This document shows positions 1-7,551 of a stretch of 25,655 nucleotides of DNA, one piece after another (position 1 is the first letter of the stretch; the number at the start of each line of letters is the position of its first letter). Both the position numbers and the translations under genes were made by a program. Source of the stretch: Bacteroidales bacterium UBA1184 (lineage in GTDB: Bacteria; Bacteroidota; Bacteroidia; Bacteroidales; ML635J-15); assembly GCA_002310235.1 (NCBI GenBank), contig DBYO01000032.1, positions 75,955 through 101,609 of the forward strand, read 5' to 3'. A model generated the notes under the pieces. The model did not search any database. It saw only the letters and a list, made by a program, of their open reading frames with translations, and was not told the origin of the DNA.

Positions 1-377
1 GAGCACATGTCGGTGATGAGGAACAGAACTCTGTCCGGATAGCGGTGGGTAAGACCTGGAACTGGAGAATCTTCGTCCTCGTGAAGTGGGTCGAGCAAAT
101 CGGCAGCCGACTGGTGAAGTTCTGCGGCGGTCGGGATAGCCTGCTTGCGGACAGGATCGTTCGGGTCGTCTGGGTTAATGAGGCTCAGGTAGTATGGAGT
201 GATAGCCATACGGAGGGTCTTCAGTGACTTTGCAACGCCTTCTTCCTCTTCGGGAGTCAGCTTCACATATTTTTTCAGTTGTTCGAGAGTCTCGATTCTG
301 TTTCTCACTTGCCATTTCCAGTCGTTCCATTCAGCATCGGTAACGTTCGGAAACATTTCTTTTCTTCTACTTGCCAT
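1..377 (-). CDS. kamA: Lysine 2,3-aminomutase, N-terminal part (runs off left edge)
   Basis: A minus-strand frame opens with ATG at 375-377 and stays open to base 1, giving about 125 residues. The product starts MASRRKEMFPNVTDAEWNDW and its last visible stretch is LTHRYPDRVLFLITDMC, the conserved lead-in to the radical-SAM CxxxCxxC cluster of lysine 2,3-aminomutases. The window therefore stops at about the first cluster cysteine; the SAM barrel, PLP lysine and C-terminus lie outside. Family members convert L-lysine to L-beta-lysine in the first step of lysine fermentation, using an Fe4S4 cluster, SAM and PLP in the cytoplasm. A matching promoter lies upstream at 435-466. The N-terminal sequence is highly characteristic; related glutamate 2,3-aminomutases cannot be fully excluded without the rest. 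Confidence 0.88.
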   Translation of the reverse strand, partial: MASRRKEMFPNVTDAEWNDWKWQVRNRIETLEQLKKYVKLTPEEEEGVAKSLKTLRMAITPYYLSLINPDDPNDPVRKQAIPTAAELHQSAADLLDPLHEDEDSPVPGLTHRYPDRVLFLITDMC

Positions 378-434
378 ATTTTAATCTAATTATAGAAATA
401 CAATGATATTTAAACCAATTATTTATTGGCACGG

Positions 435-466
435 CAAAATTATTATGTTTTTGCAAAAAAAGCAAG
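435..466 (-). promoter_or_regulatory. Candidate kamA promoter
   Basis: Read on the minus strand, 435-442 is TAATTTTG, a perfect TAnnTTTG -7 element. About 20 bases upstream lies CTTG (463-466), one mismatch from the TTTG -33 element. The resulting leader would be about 50 bases. Confidence 0.5.
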
Positions 467-541
467 TGGCTAGGCTTTTTTGTTGGGTATAATTTATCTT
501 TTCGTTGTAAACATTAAATGTTAATAAAATGTTGTCGGCTT

Positions 542-575
542 TTTGCTGAGTTATATTCTAACAATATTAATTTTG
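542..575 (+). promoter_or_regulatory. Candidate promoter for the membrane protein gene at 637
   Basis: TTTG at 542-545 and TAATTTTG at 568-575 are separated by 22 bases, close to the 19-21 spacing typical of Bacteroides promoters. The rest of the 378-636 gap is AT-rich; beyond the two divergent promoters I see nothing else in it. Confidence 0.5.
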
Positions 576-636
576 CAATTGTATTAGTTTAATTTAAAAC
601 CGATGGCTCGATGGGATATAACCGAGGGAAAATAAT

Positions 637-1290
637 ATGGATAAGTTAGCATATAAAAATGCAGTGAACAAGGTGTTTATGGCAGTTTTGATCGTTGCCA
701 TCCTTGGTGTTTTAACTTCTATTTTTAGCGCTTTTATCGCTACAACAGCAGCTTTGGACATGACTCAGGCAATAGTAATGGGTTCTTCTATGCCTTTTAC
801 TGGTCTTTTGACAGTTCTTATTCTTCCGCTTCTTGTAATTGCTGCTAGTATTTATTATGTAGTATGCCTCGGCGGTTTGGCAAAGGCTGTACACGAGAAT
901 GATGTTCCTGCAGTTAAGAAACTTCGTACTGCAATAATTCTTAGCGTTATTTCTTCAATCATTGGATTGTGCATCTTCCTCGTAATTTTGTCAGGAAGCT
1001 TGACAGCTATCGCTACTATGGGCGCTGTAATCGGTATTGCATGTGCAGTATTGAGCATTATCGCTTACATTTTCACCCTCATTGCTTATTCTAAGCTCAA
1101 AAATTCAGAGACTTTCCCAGGCAAGGATGGTGCAAAACTTTTGTTCGTTGCTGCAATAATCGCTCTTTGCTGTGGTGTTGTTGGTGCAATTCCATTCCTT
1201 GGCGTAATAGGTGGTATTGGTTCAATCGTAGCAATGGTATTGAATATTGTTGGTTGGGTTAAGATCAAAAATTCTGAAGTAGCAGAATAA
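637..1290 (+). CDS. Small multi-pass membrane protein, function unknown
   Basis: The 217-residue product has about six hydrophobic segments at roughly residues 12-38, 50-78, 93-118, 122-148, 165-185 and 187-208. Short charged loops separate them, for example KAVHENDVPAVKKLR and KLKNSETFPGKDG. It ends in a short polar tail. There is no cleavable signal peptide; the first segment is probably a signal anchor. I see no catalytic motif and do not recognise a named family. The gene stands alone: its own promoter lies at 542-575 and a strong terminator follows its stop. A location in the inner membrane is inferred from hydrophobicity alone. ATG 637 is the only sensible start, with weakly purine-rich sequence (GAGGGAAAATA) just upstream. 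Confidence 0.75.
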   Translation: MDKLAYKNAVNKVFMAVLIVAILGVLTSIFSAFIATTAALDMTQAIVMGSSMPFTGLLTVLILPLLVIAASIYYVVCLGGLAKAVHENDVPAVKKLRTAIILSVISSIIGLCIFLVILSGSLTAIATMGAVIGIACAVLSIIAYIFTLIAYSKLKNSETFPGKDGAKLLFVAAIIALCCGVVGAIPFLGVIGGIGSIVAMVLNIVGWVKIKNSEVAE

Positions 1291-1318
1291 TAATCCTAAA
1301 ACGAATTAAAATAAAAAG

Positions 1319-1350
1319 TCCCGTTCCAATATAGGAGCGGGATTTTTTTT
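1319..1350 (+). terminator. Rho-independent terminator
   Basis: The arms CCCGTTCC and GGAGCGGG form an 8-bp stem with one G-T wobble and loop AATATA, followed by ATTTTTTTT. It closes the membrane protein gene ending at 1290. Confidence 0.9.
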
Positions 1351-1380
1351 ATGGCATTTCTCAAAGCCGGTAATCGCATT

Positions 1381-1411
1381 TTTGCCAATACAAATCTTTA
1401 ACTTATCTTTG
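1381..1411 (+). promoter_or_regulatory. Promoter of the GH25-like lipoprotein gene
   Basis: TTTG (1381-1384), 19 bases, then TATCTTTG (1404-1411) matches the Bacteroides -33/-7 consensus exactly, including spacing. Transcription should begin near 1416-1418, only a few bases before the first ATG at 1420, so the leader is almost absent. Confidence 0.7.
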
Positions 1412-1419
1412 CAAAAAAT

Positions 1420-2163
1420 ATGCAGATGAAAAAAGTATTGATATTTGTTGTAGCTTGCCTTGCAGTATTCTGCGTGTCGTGCGGAGGTTCTGCTGAGAAA
1501 GGAGATTCTACAGTTAAGTCTTATGCCGAAATTAGGGAAGAAGAGCCTAACTATATGGGGGATTCGACCATATACGATGGAATTGTACTGTCGCACGAAA
1601 ATAATGTCAAAGACTGGGATATGGTAGCGCAGGACTCGTCGGTGCAGTTTGTTTATCTGAAGGCTACCGACGGCGCTTCGGTGCAGGACTCGAAATACAA
1701 GAAGTCGCTCAAGGCTGCACGCAAGGCTGGATTGAAGGTCGGTTCGGCACATTATTTCCGTATGACATCAACTCCCGAAGACCAGTTCAAGAATTTCAAG
1801 AAAACCGTAAAGGTTGACGATCAGGATCTTGTGCCGGCTATTTATGCCGAATGCGAATTCAAGCGTTCGTCGAAGGAGGAATTCTCGGCGGCTCTGAAGT
1901 CGTTCTTGGACAAAGTGGAGGATTATTGCGGTGTGAGACCTATAATATGTTGTTCAGTAGGTGTTTATCATAAGCGACTGAAAAAGGATTTCTCAGACTA
2001 TATGTTCTGGATGTCGAATCCTACAATTCCAAGCACAGCAAAATATACTCTTTGGCAAACCGATTCGTATGTAGGTCACATCGATGGTATCGACGGCGGT
2101 GTTGACATCAGTACATTCAACGATAGTTGTGGTATCGAAAATTTGCTGATAAAAAAAATGTAA
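1420..2163 (+). CDS. Lipoprotein with degenerate GH25 (lysozyme-like) domain
   Basis: The 247-residue product begins with a lipoprotein signal ending in FCVSC (Cys21), so it is probably membrane-anchored. A second ATG at 1426 would also serve. Residues about 53-240 follow the glycoside hydrolase 25 layout: GIVLSHENN aligned to the family's GIDVSHxQG, then FVYLKATDG, AGLKVGSAHYF, VPAIYAECE, RPIICCS, YTLWQTDS and GGVDISTF. GH25 enzymes cleave the MurNAc-GlcNAc bond of peptidoglycan. Here the first catalytic Asp is Val56 and the Asp of the DxE motif is Tyr142; Glu144 and Asp229 remain. Loss of hydrolase activity and a role in glycan binding are inferences. The BatA-like gene follows 66 bases later with no T-run terminator between, so the two may be co-transcribed. 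Confidence 0.78.
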   Translation: MQMKKVLIFVVACLAVFCVSCGGSAEKGDSTVKSYAEIREEEPNYMGDSTIYDGIVLSHENNVKDWDMVAQDSSVQFVYLKATDGASVQDSKYKKSLKAARKAGLKVGSAHYFRMTSTPEDQFKNFKKTVKVDDQDLVPAIYAECEFKRSSKEEFSAALKSFLDKVEDYCGVRPIICCSVGVYHKRLKKDFSDYMFWMSNPTIPSTAKYTLWQTDSYVGHIDGIDGGVDISTFNDSCGIENLLIKKM

Positions 2164-2229
2164 CATATGCTGAAACAAGTTCGGCATGACTAAAAAAGAA
2201 AATCGTCAATCTAAAATCATAAATCTTAA

Positions 2230-4269
2230 ATGTCATTCTTGAATCCATCATTCCTTTGGGCTTTGTTTGCGATGGCTATTCCGGTGATAATCCACCTGAT
2301 AAACTTCCGCAAGCCTAAGGTCGTGTATTTTAGCAACACTTCATTCATAGAGGATATAAAGAAGGAGACACGCACCAAGACTAAACTGAAACAGATACTC
2401 ATCCTTATTGCACGTATGCTTACGATTGCGATGTTGGTGTTTGTTTTTGCTGGACCATATATTCCAAATAGCGATAAGTCAAACGAACAGCCGTCTGACC
2501 TGTCGATAGTGTATATCGACAATTCGTTCAGTATGGATGCCGATGCAGCCAAGGGCAAAGTGTTCGACCAAGCCAAGCAAATTGCAAAAGAGTTGGTGTA
2601 TGCCAATTCGGCATCAATGAACTATATGTTCATGTCAAACGACTACAATTCCGATTTTAGGACAACTCTTAACCGCGACCAGATAATAACTAGCATTGAC
2701 GATTGTTCGATAAGTGCCAATTCGTTGAAAGTTGATGATTTGATTGCTAAGGCAAATGCTTTTGCCCGCAATGGCAAGTACGTCACTTTGTACATGATTT
2801 CCGATATGCAGAAATATATGTTCGACGGTATTGAGTCCGAGCTTGACGACAATATAAATATTGTGCTTATGTCGCTTAATCCAGTAAAGGTTAACAATTT
2901 GTATATTGATACTTGCTGGTTCGACAATCCTGTGCATAGGATAGGGCAGAACGAGCGGCTGACAGTGCGCATCACAAACAAGTCTAGTGAGGGTTTTTAC
3001 GATATTCCTTTACAACTTTATATAAACGATTCGCTTAAGGCAATGTCGAGTTTCAATGTCGAAGCCGACGAGTCGGTTGAGGTGAATGTTGACTATCAGA
3101 ATACAAGCGCTGGAAATGTGTCGGCTCGTCTCGAAATTTCCGATTATCCAATTGTGTACGACAATGTTTTGTATTTCTGTTATGCAATATCGGACAAAAC
3201 CAAGATCCTGGCAATAAATGCTAAGGACGAAAGCCGCTATCTTACAGCATTGTATGGTAACGACGAGGAAACATTCAAGTTCGACCAGGTGCGTCAGGGA
3301 CACGAATCGGATATGAACATAAACGACTATGATCTTGTTGTGCTGAACTCGTTTTCGGAGATATCTTCGGGCTTGGCCGAGAGACTTAAGTCGTTTGTAA
3401 ACAATGGCGGTTCGGTATGTCTTATTGTAGGAAGTACTGTTGATTATGCTTCAATGAACAGTTTCCTCAATTTGTTTGCGATGGGTAAGTTTGAAGGTAC
3501 TTCCGACCGAAGTGTGAAATTGTATGGCATCGACTACGGAAATGCAGTGTTTAGAAATGTATTTTCGAAGGAGGAAAAGCAGGGCAGTTTGCCAGATATG
3601 GAGTTGACGCACAAGTTGACTTTGTTTTCGAAAGCATCGTTTGTGCCTGTGCTTACCCTCGAAAATACCACTCCTGTGCTTGTGGCTGGCGAATATGGCA
3701 ATGGAAAACTTTATGTGCTTGCATCGCCAATCGACAATGTGAATGCCGATTTTGCCAAGAGTGTGGTGTTCTCGCCAGCAATGTACAATATGGCTATGAA
3801 CAGCCAGCTGATGTCGTCGATGTATGCGACAATAAATGTGGAGACTGTTGCCCAGACAAGGATGGAGGAATACGACATTGCCAATACCTATAATATTATT
3901 GACGCAAAAGGAGAGTCATCGCTTGTGGATGTAAGATACAATAGCGGTATTCTTAGCGTGTTTGTGCCAAATGGTATGAAGGCGGCAGGTATTTACAAAC
4001 TGTACGCTAACGGCGATACGGTTTCGGCGATAGCATTGAACTACAACCGAAACGAATCAATGCAAGATTATCTATCGGAAGAGGATCTCGAAAGTATCAA
4101 TACTCAGAAATTTTCGGGACGTGCTTCCATATTGAGATTCGAAAATATTGATCAAACTTTTTCCGATTTTAAGGAGATTTCCGAAGGAAAACCTCTATGG
4201 AAATACTTTGTATTGCTGGCGTTATTGTTCATTTTGTGCGAGGTGCTGATAATAAAGTTTATGAAGTAG
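2230..4269 (+). CDS. BatA-type membrane protein with vWA-like domain
   Basis: The 679-residue product starts with the BatA/aerotolerance N-terminal domain: NPSFLWALFAMAIPVIIHLI, the polar FRKPKVVYFSNTSFI, then a second membrane segment at about 56-76. A von Willebrand A-like domain follows from about residue 91. Its metal-site motif DxSxS is present (Asp97, Ser99, Ser101) and ISDMQ follows in the expected later place. Residues about 300-430 resemble a class I glutamine-amidotransferase-like fold (NDYDLVVLNSF, VNNGGSVCLIVG). A C-terminal membrane helix covers about 655-676. Most of the protein should lie in the periplasm. Such proteins are common in Bacteroidota but lack a defined reaction. 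The usual partners (a MoxR ATPase, BatB-E) are absent here, so an oxygen-tolerance role is not supported by context. Confidence 0.8.
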   Translation: MSFLNPSFLWALFAMAIPVIIHLINFRKPKVVYFSNTSFIEDIKKETRTKTKLKQILILIARMLTIAMLVFVFAGPYIPNSDKSNEQPSDLSIVYIDNSFSMDADAAKGKVFDQAKQIAKELVYANSASMNYMFMSNDYNSDFRTTLNRDQIITSIDDCSISANSLKVDDLIAKANAFARNGKYVTLYMISDMQKYMFDGIESELDDNINIVLMSLNPVKVNNLYIDTCWFDNPVHRIGQNERLTVRITNKSSEGFYDIPLQLYINDSLKAMSSFNVEADESVEVNVDYQNTSAGNVSARLEISDYPIVYDNVLYFCYAISDKTKILAINAKDESRYLTALYGNDEETFKFDQVRQGHESDMNINDYDLVVLNSFSEISSGLAERLKSFVNNGGSVCLIVGSTVDYASMNSFLNLFAMGKFEGTSDRSVKLYGIDYGNAVFRNVFSKEEKQGSLPDMELTHKLTLFSKASFVPVLTLENTTPVLVAGEYGNGKLYVLASPIDNVNADFAKSVVFSPAMYNMAMNSQLMSSMYATINVETVAQTRMEEYDIANTYNIIDAKGESSLVDVRYNSGILSVFVPNGMKAAGIYKLYANGDTVSAIALNYNRNESMQDYLSEEDLESINTQKFSGRASILRFENIDQTFSDFKEISEGKPLWKYFVLLALLFILCEVLIIKFMK

Positions 4270-4349
4270 GTGTTTTAATGTGTTGATAATAAATGTTTTA
4301 AATCTAACATTTGATTGTTAGTAACAAAAGCTAAAAAAGCGGACAAAAA

Positions 4350-4382
4350 ATTGCTGTATGTCAAAAAAATGTACTAATATTG
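4350..4382 (+). promoter_or_regulatory. Candidate rplS promoter
   Basis: ATTG (4350-4353) lies 21 bases upstream of TAATATTG (4375-4382), one mismatch from TAnnTTTG. It would give a leader of about 30 bases before the rplS ATG at 4421. Confidence 0.5.
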
Positions 4383-4420
4383 CAGTCCAAAATTTTAAGG
4401 AATAATAAAAAGTTTTCGTG

Positions 4421-4768
4421 ATGAATTTAATGAATATTGTTGAACAGAATTTGGAACAGGTAAGAGAGTTCCCAAAGTTCAAGGCTGGTGATACTATTAC
4501 AGTAAGCTATAAGATTAAGGAAGGTAATAAGGAAAGAATTCAGCAGTTCAGAGGCGTAGTGATACAGCTTAATGGAACTGGACGTACAGCAACTTTCACA
4601 GTACGTAAGATGTCGGGTACTTTCGGTGTAGAAAGAGTTTTCCCGTTTGCATCTCCATTTATTGATTCTATCGACGTTAACAAGTACGGTAGAGTTCGCA
4701 GAGCAAAGATTTACTATCTGCGTGAACTTACTGGTAAGAAGGCAAGAATCAAAGAAAAGAGATTCTAA
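4421..4768 (+). CDS. rplS: 50S ribosomal protein L19
   Basis: The 115-residue product carries the full L19 core: FKAGDTITVSYKIKEGNKER, then QQFRGVVIQ, FTVRKMSGTFGVERVFPF, SPFIDSIDVNKYGRVRRAKI and YYLRELTGKKARIKEK. L19 sits at the 30S-50S interface of the ribosome. The start at ATG 4421 aligns with the N-terminus of Bacteroides L19 as I recall it; an in-frame GTG directly before it (4418) and an ATG at 4430 are alternatives. The gene has its own promoter and terminator and is not next to rpsP, rimM or trmD here. Length is normal for the family. Confidence 0.97.
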   Translation: MNLMNIVEQNLEQVREFPKFKAGDTITVSYKIKEGNKERIQQFRGVVIQLNGTGRTATFTVRKMSGTFGVERVFPFASPFIDSIDVNKYGRVRRAKIYYLRELTGKKARIKEKRF

Positions 4769-4792
4769 TCCTTGTTGCGTGAAAAAGATAAT

Positions 4793-4824
4793 AGCTCCGA
4801 GATTTATGTCTTTGGGGCTTTTTT
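4793..4824 (+). terminator. Rho-independent terminator of rplS
   Basis: AGCTCCGAGA pairs with TCTTTGGGGCT through several G-T wobbles and a small bulge. Six T bases follow. It lies 25 bases after the rplS stop. Confidence 0.75.
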
Positions 4825-4856
4825 CGTTGAATATAACCTGTTAGAAAATTGTAGAT

Positions 4857-5510
4857 ATGAAAAAGTCGTTATTTGTTGCTAATTCAATGACAATCACTGG
4901 TATTGTCTTAGCATTGATAGGCGTTGTCGCTATTGTTTGCGGCGAAAATTTCTTCGAGCATCTTATTCAGATTGCAGGTGGTGCCATTGCTCTCATGAGC
5001 TTGTTTATGCTTGTAATGCGTATCGCTAAGAGTAAGGACGGTGATTCTAAACTCGAAAAGGCATTGATGATAGCAATGTTCGCTTTCGCTCTTATCGGAG
5101 GCGTGCTTTTGTTGTGTTTTGCTGCCGACCTTGTGCGAATATTTGCGATTATCCTCGGCGCTATAATATTGCTTGCAGCCATATTCATGATAATAATCAC
5201 TCTTGTTTATCGTGAAAAGGGTTCGAAGCTCTCAATGGTTTATCTGATTTCGTCGTTGGTTGTGCTTATTGCTGTAGCAGTACTAGGTTACATGTTCATA
5301 AGAGATCCTGAATTCGGCAACAAGGTGATGGCTGTAACACTTGGTGTTATAATGATATTGCTCGGACTCTTGCTACTTTTCGAGTCGTTCTTGGTTCGCA
5401 AAGCTATAAAGTTATTCAACGAAAAAATGTTGTCTGACGGACAAAACACAGTGGTTGAGACTGTTGATGCCGAGGCCGAAATCGTTGAAGATAAACCTAC
5501 AGTTGAGTAA
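4857..5510 (+). CDS. DUF308-like six-helix membrane protein
   Basis: The 217-residue product has six clear membrane helices in three similar pairs, at about residues 11-32, 36-56, 69-89, 91-115, 125-146 and 154-178. A charged loop (RIAKSKDGDSKLEK) follows the second helix and a strongly acidic C-terminal tail (VDAEAEIVEDKPTVE) ends the protein. The pattern of short Gly-rich helix pairs, such as AGGAIALMSLFMLV and LGAIILLAAIFMII, recalls DUF308/HdeD-like proteins of the inner membrane, whose function is unsettled. Its stop overlaps the start of rnz as TAATG, so the two are translationally linked in an operon that also includes the DUF3109 gene. I see no consensus promoter in the short gap after the rplS terminator. 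Confidence 0.7.
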   Translation: MKKSLFVANSMTITGIVLALIGVVAIVCGENFFEHLIQIAGGAIALMSLFMLVMRIAKSKDGDSKLEKALMIAMFAFALIGGVLLLCFAADLVRIFAIILGAIILLAAIFMIIITLVYREKGSKLSMVYLISSLVVLIAVAVLGYMFIRDPEFGNKVMAVTLGVIMILLGLLLLFESFLVRKAIKLFNEKMLSDGQNTVVETVDAEAEIVEDKPTVE

Positions 5511-6418
5511 TGACATTCTCTGTCAGGATACTTGGTAGCAGCAGTGCCTTGCCGACAGTAAAGCGGCAGACATCAGCTCAAGCAGTCCTGTACAACGGAA
5601 CCCCATACCTCGTCGATTGCGGCGAGGCTACACAAATTAGAATGCGCGAATATTCCTTGCCTTTCGGAAGACTAAAGAATATTTTTATTTCGCACATACA
5701 CGGCGACCATATTTTCGGATTGTTCGGATTGCTTTCGACATTCTCGATGCTTGGTCGCAAAACCGAACTTAACATTTATTGTCCCGAAAAACTGGAGCAA
5801 ATTTGTACCTCGCTGTTTGCTTCGCTCGACCACGATTTGGGCTTCAAGGTAAACTACAAATATTTGCAACCAGATGGATTCCAGCTGATTCATAGCGACA
5901 AAAACCTTGAAGTCTATAGTTTCCCGCTTGTGCATACAAAGCCTACATGGGGATTTCTTTTCCGTGAGGTGGAGAAGGAGAGAAACATAATTAGGGAATG
6001 CATAGAGGAATATGGTTTGTCGATCGCGCAGATTGTTAACTTGAAGCGTGGTGAAGATGTAATGCTTGACAATGGCAAGCTATTGAAAAGCGACGAGGTT
6101 ACCAAATTGCCACCTTTACCAAAAACATATGTCTATTGCTCCGACACCCTGCCGTTGAAACGCTTGTCCGACTTCGCTCAGAATGTCGATTTGCTCTACC
6201 ATGAGGCGACATTCATGAATAAGGATGCCGAACTTGCAAAACTTACCTGTCATACAACGGCAACTCAGGCCGCAGAACTTGCAAAGTCGTTATCGGCAAA
6301 GAAGTTATTATTGGGACATTTCTCGACGCGTTATCCTTCGATGGAAATAATGGCCGAAGCACGAACAATATTCCCCGATGCCATTGAGGCTCGCGATGGG
6401 GCGGAAATAGAAATTTGA
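5510..6418 (+). CDS. rnz: Ribonuclease Z (tRNA 3' endonuclease)
   Basis: The 302-residue metallo-beta-lactamase-fold protein has all the zinc-site motifs of RNase Z: SHIHGDHIFG (His62, His64, Asp66, His67), VHTKPTWGF (His142), YCSDTLP (Asp212) and LLLGHFSTRY (His270). The start LGSSSALPT is also typical. The enzyme cuts pre-tRNAs after the discriminator base so that CCA can be added. Length matches the short bacterial form. The start codon shares its A with the TAA of the upstream membrane protein gene, and the DUF3109 gene begins four bases after its stop. Confidence 0.95.
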   Translation: MTFSVRILGSSSALPTVKRQTSAQAVLYNGTPYLVDCGEATQIRMREYSLPFGRLKNIFISHIHGDHIFGLFGLLSTFSMLGRKTELNIYCPEKLEQICTSLFASLDHDLGFKVNYKYLQPDGFQLIHSDKNLEVYSFPLVHTKPTWGFLFREVEKERNIIRECIEEYGLSIAQIVNLKRGEDVMLDNGKLLKSDEVTKLPPLPKTYVYCSDTLPLKRLSDFAQNVDLLYHEATFMNKDAELAKLTCHTTATQAAELAKSLSAKKLLLGHFSTRYPSMEIMAEARTIFPDAIEARDGAEIEI

Positions 6419-6422
6419 CACC

Positions 6423-7013
6423 ATGATCGATATTGACGATAAAGTAATCCATTTCGACGTTTTCAGAAAGTGCTTCGCATGCGACATTGCCAAGTGCAAG
6501 GGGATCTGTTGCGTTGAAGGCGATTCTGGTGCTCCTTTGGAAAAGGCTGAGGAAGACAAGTTGAAAGAGATTTTGCCGAAAATATACAATCGACTTTCCG
6601 ATGAAGCCAAGGCTGTGATTGACGAAAAAGGTGTTTCTATGCTTGACATCGAGGGAGAACTTACGACTTCGATAATTGGCAAGGCTGGAGCCTGCGTGTT
6701 TGCAAACAAAAGCGATAATGGTATCATTTATTGTGAGATAGAAAAGGCGTGGGAAGAAGGACTAGTCGATTTCCGCAAGCCGATTTCCTGCCATTTATAC
6801 CCGATCAGGGTTAAAAAGTACTCGTCGTTCGAAGCCGTAAACTACGATGTGTGGAACATCTGCAAGGATGCTGTAAAGCTTGGTAACGAAAAGAATATCA
6901 AGATTTTTGAGTATTTGAAGGAGCCTCTCATCCGAAAATATGGTGAAGATTGGTATAAGGAAGCCTGCGTTGCTGCCGACTACCTGAAGAATGTGGATTT
7001 TGGCGACAAATAG
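6423..7013 (+). CDS. DUF3109 family Cys-rich protein
   Basis: The 196-residue protein belongs to a family common in Bacteroidota (DUF3109). Five cysteines cluster near the N-terminus in CFACDIAKCKGICC (Cys17, 20, 25, 29, 30). Others follow in GAC.F, IYCEIE, ISCHLYPIR and WNICKDA. This pattern suggests binding of zinc or an iron-sulfur cluster, resembling YkgJ-type proteins, but no reaction is established. There is no signal peptide, so it should be cytoplasmic. It follows rnz by four bases and is the last gene of that operon. Confidence 0.85.
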   Translation: MIDIDDKVIHFDVFRKCFACDIAKCKGICCVEGDSGAPLEKAEEDKLKEILPKIYNRLSDEAKAVIDEKGVSMLDIEGELTTSIIGKAGACVFANKSDNGIIYCEIEKAWEEGLVDFRKPISCHLYPIRVKKYSSFEAVNYDVWNICKDAVKLGNEKNIKIFEYLKEPLIRKYGEDWYKEACVAADYLKNVDFGDK

Positions 7014-7033
7014 AGCTTGAAATGGAGAAAAAA

Positions 7034-7066
7034 ACAAAAGGCCTTGCATTTAAGCAAAGCCTTTGT
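7034..7066 (-). terminator. Terminator shared by convergent genes, best for pyrI
   Basis: ACAAAAGGCCTTGC pairs with GCAAAGCCTTTGT around the loop ATTTAA. On the minus strand a long T-rich run follows (TTTTGTTTTTTTTC), so it is a strong terminator for pyrBI. On the plus strand the T-run is weak. Confidence 0.8.
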
Positions 7067-7084
7067 ATTCTGGAATAAATCTTA

Positions 7085-7540
7085 TTAGATAATTTCGATA
7101 TTGTCTTCCCAGGTGATTTTTTCGCAATAGCGGCACTTGAGACCGATTTTTCCGTCTTTCTTTACTACTGTGAACTTGGTTGCAACCTTTTCGTGGTTGG
7201 TTATGCACTTTGGGTTGAAGCATTTTACAAAGCTTTCAATCTTTTCGGGCAACTGAACCTGTTTCTTGTCAACAACCTTGAAATCCTTGATGATGTTTAT
7301 TACTGCCTTCGGGTCGATGAGTGCAATCTTGTTTGCATCGTCGTCGCTTGGGTACTTGTCGGCAATCTTTATGATGGCCTTGGTTCCGTACTTTTTGCTA
7401 GGCAGATTGTTGCCGAAGAAAACTGGAGTGTCGAAGTTTTCTATTCCAATGATTGATAAAATCTTATATAATTTGTCGGCTTGAATGTGGTCGATAACGG
7501 TTCCGTTTTCGATAGCCTTTACTGTTAATTCTTCTTTCAT
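7085..7540 (-). CDS. pyrI: Aspartate carbamoyltransferase regulatory chain
   Basis: The 151-residue product shows the allosteric N-terminal domain (VKAIENGTVIDHIQADKLYKIL, here split by a few variable residues) and the C-terminal zinc domain. The four zinc cysteines are Cys107 and Cys112 (CFNPKC) and Cys136 and Cys139 (CRYC). The chain binds nucleotide effectors and links catalytic PyrB trimers into the holoenzyme. It lies 11 bases after the pyrB stop, so both are made from one message. Length is normal. Confidence 0.96.
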   Translation of the reverse strand: MKEELTVKAIENGTVIDHIQADKLYKILSIIGIENFDTPVFFGNNLPSKKYGTKAIIKIADKYPSDDDANKIALIDPKAVINIIKDFKVVDKKQVQLPEKIESFVKCFNPKCITNHEKVATKFTVVKKDGKIGLKCRYCEKITWEDNIEII

Positions 7541-7551
7541 GACTTTATGAT

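Noticed and set aside
1306..1752. Minus-strand open frame covering the start of the GH25-like gene
   Set aside because: It would cross the promoter and the terminator hairpin and has no recognisable features.
2167..2187. 8-bp hairpin (ATGCTGAA/TTCGGCAT) after the GH25-like gene
   Set aside because: No T-run follows on the plus strand, so I did not call it a terminator; it may be an RNA-stability element or chance.
4304..4321. 6-bp inverted repeat CTAACA/TGTTAG after the BatA-like gene
   Set aside because: It is short, AT-rich and lacks a T-run.
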